NCBI GenBank assembly: GCA_022410635.1
Contig: JAJVDF010000258.1
Coordinates: forward strand, 256,779 to 320,778
Reading direction: 5' to 3'
DNA: 64,000 nucleotides
From: Tretioscincus oriximinensis
Taxonomy: Eukaryota; Chordata; Lepidosauria; Squamata; Gymnophthalmidae
The translations under genes were made by a program, and so were the position numbers. This document shows positions 58,488 through 64,000 of the stretch, piece after piece. Within the stretch, counting starts at the first letter, position 1; every line of letters starts with the position of its first letter. Below the pieces are notes generated by a model, which searched no databases, was not told the DNA's origin, and saw only the letters and a list, made by a program, of their open reading frames with translations.

Positions 58488-61400
58488 TGGTTTAGAACCT
58501 CTATCATGTCAATACACTTCCTATTTATATCTCTGATAAAACCCAAATGCTGATAAATGTCCTATGGCAGTTAATTGTGTTAACTTTATTTTGCACTTTC
58601 AAGTGTGGCTTATGAGAAGTAAGCAATCAGTTGCATTATGCTTGTAGCATTAAAAAGTTTTAATAAACAATGGGCAGCCTTGCTCTTTAGAAAACAGAGC
58701 ACTGGAGACTTTAACAGCAAATTACTAAAACTTCAGTCAACCACAAGTAGTATTTTGAAATTACACTTCAAAGAGTAATAGCTAGGAGGCAAAAGAATAT
58801 TAATTAAGATCACCAGTACTTACGTCATTTACATGGGTCAAAACGCTAAAACGTAAAATTGGATCAAACTGGGTGTTTGAAAAAGAACAGGACGAAAGGA
58901 TTTGAAATCCAAGATTTTAGCTTCACTTTACCCAACAACAAAGAGGTTCAAAATCACATTGGAAAGGATTATGTGTGACATTGTTCTCTGATCCATCTTT
59001 ACTTGTCTAGAATTTCATGAGAAGAGGAAACTAAGACTTATGTGGAAGCAATCCTACCTGTGAGCCATTTAAACTGCCTTTAAATGAACTCAAAATGGCA
59101 TAAACATTACCTTCTCCTTGAAATTCAGCTAACATTCATGAATGCAAAGGCATAGCCAAGGATCACAGCATCCAGGGTGATGTTGAGTTCTGCACCTCTG
59201 GTCATCCATTTGATGTGTTCCCCATCCCCCCTCTCCCCAGGCCACACTTTCCTAACATAGTATGAATCAAAGCCTTAATTTTGGCTTTGAAAGCCCCAGG
59301 AGCAAGGGAAAACTCCTTCCCTTCCTTCCTTGTCCTGATCTCAGCAGAGTTGAAACCAAAATCAATGCTTTGTAGGATAGGAGGATGCAGTTTGTACCCT
59401 TCCCAATCCTTCACACGGGATGAAAGTGTTGGTCACTCTCCATTTACCAGGAGCCATATCATGAATGTAATCTTCTTGAAATCCAGCTGTCACTTTTCCC
59501 AGGCCAAATTCTCATGGGGGTGAAATAAGTTGTTTGGTGCAAACGAAGTGAATTTAATTTCGCCCCTCTACTTTGTTACATTCCCCACTCTACTTTCACT
59601 CTTTGTCCTCATTCTTACAAGAATTGTATTATCTTCTGGACAAAACNTCCACATTTGTTTTGTTAGTCCATTTACACTATGTCTGTGTATGTAATCTCTA
59701 CTCACACTGCCTTTTTGGGGAGGGGCATTTATGACTTCTGCGCACTTAAAGTTTCCTCTTACTTGGTTGGATTGGATGGGAAGCTATATAAACAGAGGAA
59801 GTGGCGATCCAGGTTCAAATTTTTAAATTATTTCCATGCTCAATTTGAAGAAAAGAGATAACATTTGTATTGGTAAAATGCGGGGGGGGGGGGGGGATCA
59901 ATAATTGGACAGTCAAAGGAAGTTCCGGTAGACAGTTTATGCGACTGTAAATGTGATGATAGCTAAAATTATTTTTTGAAATTTTAATAGTTTGAATTCA
60001 AATACTTAAAAATAAAGACTGTCAAAATATGCATTGCTCCAGATTTTAAGAAAATGCATTGGTTGCCATCTTGCTACTTAGCAAAGTTGAATTGGCCTGC
60101 AAAGCCATAATCAACTTGAATTTCAAATTCTTTGGTAAATACCTTCTTCCATATAGATTTACCTGATAATTAAAATCTGGGACAATGAAAAATCTATGTT
60201 TTTATGATCATATCTTTATGCAGAAAATATTTTATTTATTTGTTTTTTAAAAAGAGTATAATGTATATTGCTACTCATTTTCTCATCTACCTTCAATGGA
60301 TGTTTTTCCTTTAGGAATACCTTTCTCACAAACAAATGCTTCTTCTCTTAACCTTTCTGTTTAATTCACTAAGCACATCAGCAGGAAAAGCTTTCTGCAT
60401 ATTTATTCAATAGCTATTAGGTAGTTATGCACCTTATCTATCTCTACTGTCTGTGCAATTAGCTGTACAAAATGAGATTTTTGCTATTTGGGATAATTAA
60501 CTAGTCTTAATTCACAAGTTTAATTAATTGGCACTGAAAAACCATTGTTATGCTTTGTATTATTTGTTATTTGCTAATCTACTGTTTTTTCCTTTTTACT
60601 AATACTTCATATTTTCTGTGCATTCTTTTGGTTGTAACCCATACCCTTGAATTTGAAGGCTATTTAATCTTTAGCATTATTTCATATATAACAATCTTAC
60701 TTCAGAAAACCTATTAATTATCACATATATGACATTGGTCAAGACTTGTGATGAGCCGCTAAACTGATTTACATCNGCTTAGTTTAGTTACTGCCCTTCT
60801 CTAAAATTAGAGGATGCATTATCTATGGTTATTGGTGTAATCACTTTGAGTAGTCAATCTCAAACATTTATGTATTCCTGACCAAGATCTGAGTACAGAG
60901 GGAGAAACTAATACTAAAAGACTCTAGCATGTGGGTCTTGTAGAACTTTAGAGATAAACAAGAAAAAAGTAGGTCACATGAGCTTTTACCAATCTTTTTC
61001 TTTTAGTTTCCTAAAAGTAATACTAGTTACAATTCTTTCCACCTGTCATGTAGTAAGCAATTAACTGAAAAGAAAGAGATTGTTATCATTTTACTAACTT
61101 TAAAGTGACAATTATTCTCATGTGTTTTCTCATTTTCTTCTTGGAGCTCTCTAGCAGCTCTCCCTTGACTTTAATGTATTTTATGCACCACTTAAATTGC
61201 ACTGAACATGAATTTTGATACAATTAGTATTGTGGTATTTAAGATTCCATTTAAACTTCATTCCATCTTTTGAACAAGGGATAACAGATTTGGCAGCAAT
61301 TGATTTACTAAATGTAACCATTCAGTTAAAGGTTCATTAGCAGCGTGATTCCCATCACAGGGAAAAGGATATAAGGGATAAACAGATAATAATCTATGAT

Positions 61401-62524
61401 GACTCAATAGCTGCAGGGTTTTCCCCCCCAATTTTTGTTAGTTTAAGTAATAACAAAGAGTATCAGATGCTCAAATTAGAAGTAGACTTGTCTACAAAAA
61501 TTCAGGTTGTGTAGTCTCTAAGGTGCATAGATTGTAGTACATTCTCTTCATATCCAGAAAAACTCCATGAAGAGAAACAGGTCCTTTCTTCATTAAGTGG
61601 GCATGGAAAACAGTCATGGGCCATCCCACCACGGTGGGATGTATGGTGTCCCTCGGCTGTAAAAAAAAAAATCCTACCCATTTGCTGGGAGTTTTCTGGC
61701 AGTAAATCTTTTTTTAAAAAAAAAAATACCTTTTTTTGTCTTTTTTGGTTACCAGAGCCTCCTCGCAGTGTTGCTGTTAATTTCTTTTTAAAAAATTACT
61801 GAGGAGGGATGCCTTTAGGATTCATCCTGGTTGACAGAGCAAAAAAACATATGGTGCTGCAGTGAATTAAAAATGGAAAAAAATGATTTTTAAAAAATTA
61901 AACTTTTTATTTTATTTTTAATGGGGGGTTCCTTTAGGAGCTGGCATTGGTTGCAAGGGCATCCTAGCAGTGCTATTGTGAATCCTTTTGGGAAAAATAT
62001 CATTTTTTTTAATTACTGGGGGAATAAACTGCCCCCCAGTTCTGCTCCTGTTGCCCTCTCCCAAAATACTTGTCTGTTGTTACTGAAAATGTCTCTGAGG
62101 CACTACAGAAACTTCAAAGAGACAGTTTCCAGGAGTGATTTTTGATGACAGGTCTTCCCAGCCAAACATAGATAAAAAATGTGCAAACTGTGTGGTNTTC
62201 CTTAATAAATTTATAAAGAGCAGATAAAATTGTAAAGGGATATAATGAATTTTGTAAATTGTTATCACTGATACAGAAAATACAACATATTCTATAATTT
62301 TTTTAATCTGACAAAACATCAGACCCCTGACTCCCTGGAAAATACTGTCCAGCCCGTGTCAATCTAGCAGTATTTCATCCCCCTCCAACCCCATTATGTG
62401 CATGATTCAATTTGCCAGGTTTTCTCGCATTCCCCCCCCCCCCCATATGATGACACCACACATTCAACAAATATATATTTTTTTCTTTCCCCTGAAACAG
62501 GCATTTGGCCTACAAATCGCATAG

Positions 62525-63953
62525 TTTTTTTTAAATAATATTTTATTGAATGAAAAAGAAAACAATATAAAATATGCAAACAGCACAGCATAAAATATAA
62601 TAAATAGTATTCATTCATACATTGTTAATTTTGCACTGATTGTCTTATTATATTCAAATTAATACAAATAATAAAGTTAACATAAACACCGACAATCCCC
62701 CCACCCCCACCCCCACCAGAGAGAAATGAACAAATTCTTGTTATAAAGCTATCTCCTGAGTGTTAATCTTAGAGCTGCTAGTAATTCGGGGGGGGGGGGG
62801 AACGATTTGTTTGACAATCAAAAGCTTTGCCCAATTTTTGGCCCATTTATTTTTAGTTTTAGTATATATATCAAATTTTTCGGATACATAATCGCCTATC
62901 ATTTGATCTGCGAGATAATGTTGCCGTCGACTAATTTGCAGTTTAGTAGAGTCTTTCCAGCTGTAGGCTATTACTGCCTGTACGACCGTGGTTAGTTGTT
63001 CGAACAGATACTTATCTTCAGCTCTAATATTTCTGAATACCTGGAAGAACACCATTTCTTTGGTCTGTTCCATCTGGTATCCTAGGATATGTTGTATTAA
63101 TGGCCATATACTGTTCCAGAATGATCTGATTATTGGGCACTCCCAGAGCAAATGTATAAAAATTGCTCTTTCCCCACAGCCGTGCCAGCAAAGAGGGCTG
63201 AAATTGCTATTCATGTGAGATATTAGAGTCGGAGTCCTGTACTATCTACTTATTATCTTCAGCTGCAGTTCTTGTACTCTTGAGTTTTTAGTCTTTCTTA
63301 CCCTTTCCCATTTATTTTTGATCTGTGTTTCGTTAATTGTCATATCTGTAGCCCATATATTGGTCCAGAAGGACAAATTATTATATAAATGCTCGGTCAA
63401 TATTCTGCAAATTATCCCTCCCATTCCTTTTTGATCTTTCATTCCTTTTATAAATGTAGTTTCTATATCCGTATTTGGGGACTGGATAGTTCTATCTCTA
63501 TTTATGTCTTGTGTCTTGTTGATTAATTGCTGCGCTTGTAGCCATCTTGTTGCCCCTAATATATTTATAATATCGTTATATGTTCTGGGGCTGNCATCTT
63601 GCCTGTATAAATCCTTCAACATTATTATATTATTGGCCATTAGTTTTCCAATATCTTCGCTTGTGAGTATAGTTTCCCCTTCATTAAGTAATCTAATATG
63701 GCTAGTTTTGGATAGTCTAGGAATTAATTTGTTTTGCCATTTCTTCCAGGTTGTCATAACTGTCTTAGTGGCGTGCGTGCTGTTTCTTAACATTGCCCGG
63801 TCTATTTTGATGTTAATTAATGATCGAGATTCTATTTTATTAAGGCGACGTTGAATTTTTACCCGCTTACTATTTAAGAATTCTAATTGAAACAGATTCT
63901 TTATTTGAAATGTATCGTAATAGGTTTGGATACACGTGACATTCCATCNCAGT
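62525..63953 (-). pseudogene. L1-type LINE ORF2 C-terminal part and 3' UTR
   Basis: On the minus strand, one frame is open from about 63953 to 62741 apart from a single TAG at 63242-63244. It encodes the C-terminal region of an L1-like ORF2: KIISR-stop-YRTP (L1 has RWYLTP), PLCWHGCGERAIFIHLLWECPI (the C..C....H...C zinc-knuckle-like block) and FWNSIWPLIQHILG. A short 3' UTR with an AATAAA signal and an A-tail (62525-62532) follows. One stop in about 400 codons suggests a fairly recent insertion, antisense to DMD. It extends past the window edge or is disrupted near 63953. Confidence 0.82.
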
Positions 63954-64000
63954 CAACTGCAGTCATGGCATTTGTCAGTTAGAGTACAATGGGATTACGG

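Larger units (their letters stand above)
45885..64000 (+). other. DMD intron 7, 5' portion
   Basis: The intron starts at the GTCAGT donor and runs off the right edge. It carries a SINE, a CR1 LINE split by a hAT element, two copies of an unclassified miniature element, a Penelope-like foldback, a hAT end and an antisense L1. Nothing was identified in 45885-48914, 49219-51159, 53566-54027, 54372-56318, 56741-57431, 57633-58199 and 58488-62524. Exon 8 was not seen. Confidence 0.85.

Noticed and set aside
45885..64000. DMD exon 8
   Set aside because: Searched by eye for coding of VDTTYPDKKSI and YITSLFQVLPQQV. Nothing matched, and human intron 7 is very long, so exon 8 probably lies beyond the window.

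Overview
This is vertebrate, almost certainly squamate-reptile, nuclear DNA. Two independent signs support that. Five short exons match the dystrophin gene, and the introns are full of squamate-type repeats: tRNA-derived Sauria SINEs with BovB-like tails, CR1/L2 LINEs, an L1, hAT and Tc1-like miniature elements, and Penelope-like foldback elements. Nothing bacterial or viral was recognised, and there are no operons or CRISPR arrays.

The only functional gene I can support is DMD (dystrophin), on the + strand. The window holds the 3' part of intron 2 (1-24464), exon 3 (24465-24557), exon 4 (26847-26924), exon 5 (29122-29214), exon 6 (30079-30251), exon 7 (45766-45884) and the first 18 kb of intron 7. 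The exon lengths (93, 78, 93, 173, 119) equal those of human DMD exons 3-7. All acceptors are AG and all donors GT, and the frame stays open through every junction. Together the exons encode most of the N-terminal actin-binding domain (late CH1 through much of CH2). Exons 1-2 and exon 8 onward were not found.

Intron 2 holds a long TTC/TAC microsatellite seeded by a SINE tail, two hairpin-rich hAT miniature elements with clear 8-bp target duplications, several SINE and LINE fragments, and a near-perfect 0.9-kb inverted repeat about 0.6 kb upstream of exon 3. Each arm of that repeat carries a motif resembling the minimal hammerhead ribozymes of Penelope-like elements. Exon 3 is flanked by two self-complementary 74-bp Tc1-like elements. 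In intron 4 an antisense CR1 fragment ends about 30 bp from the exon 5 acceptor.

Intron 6 (15.5 kb) is the most unusual part. It contains decayed pieces of one or more tyrosine-recombinase (DIRS/Ngaro- or Crypton-like) elements: a proline-rich ORF followed by a broken recombinase, an SGNH-hydrolase-like remnant, a 74-bp minisatellite, internally deleted derivatives, and a 60-bp piece trapped between complementary GAT and ATC repeats. Intron 7 has a CR1 LINE interrupted by a hAT element with a perfect 8-bp duplication, a miniature-element family of unknown superfamily, another Penelope-like foldback, and an antisense L1 running off the right edge.

I do not see a new multi-gene system. The most interesting signals are the hammerhead-like motifs in palindromic elements and the tyrosine-recombinase element family. 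Both are inferred by eye from motifs and need searches to confirm.
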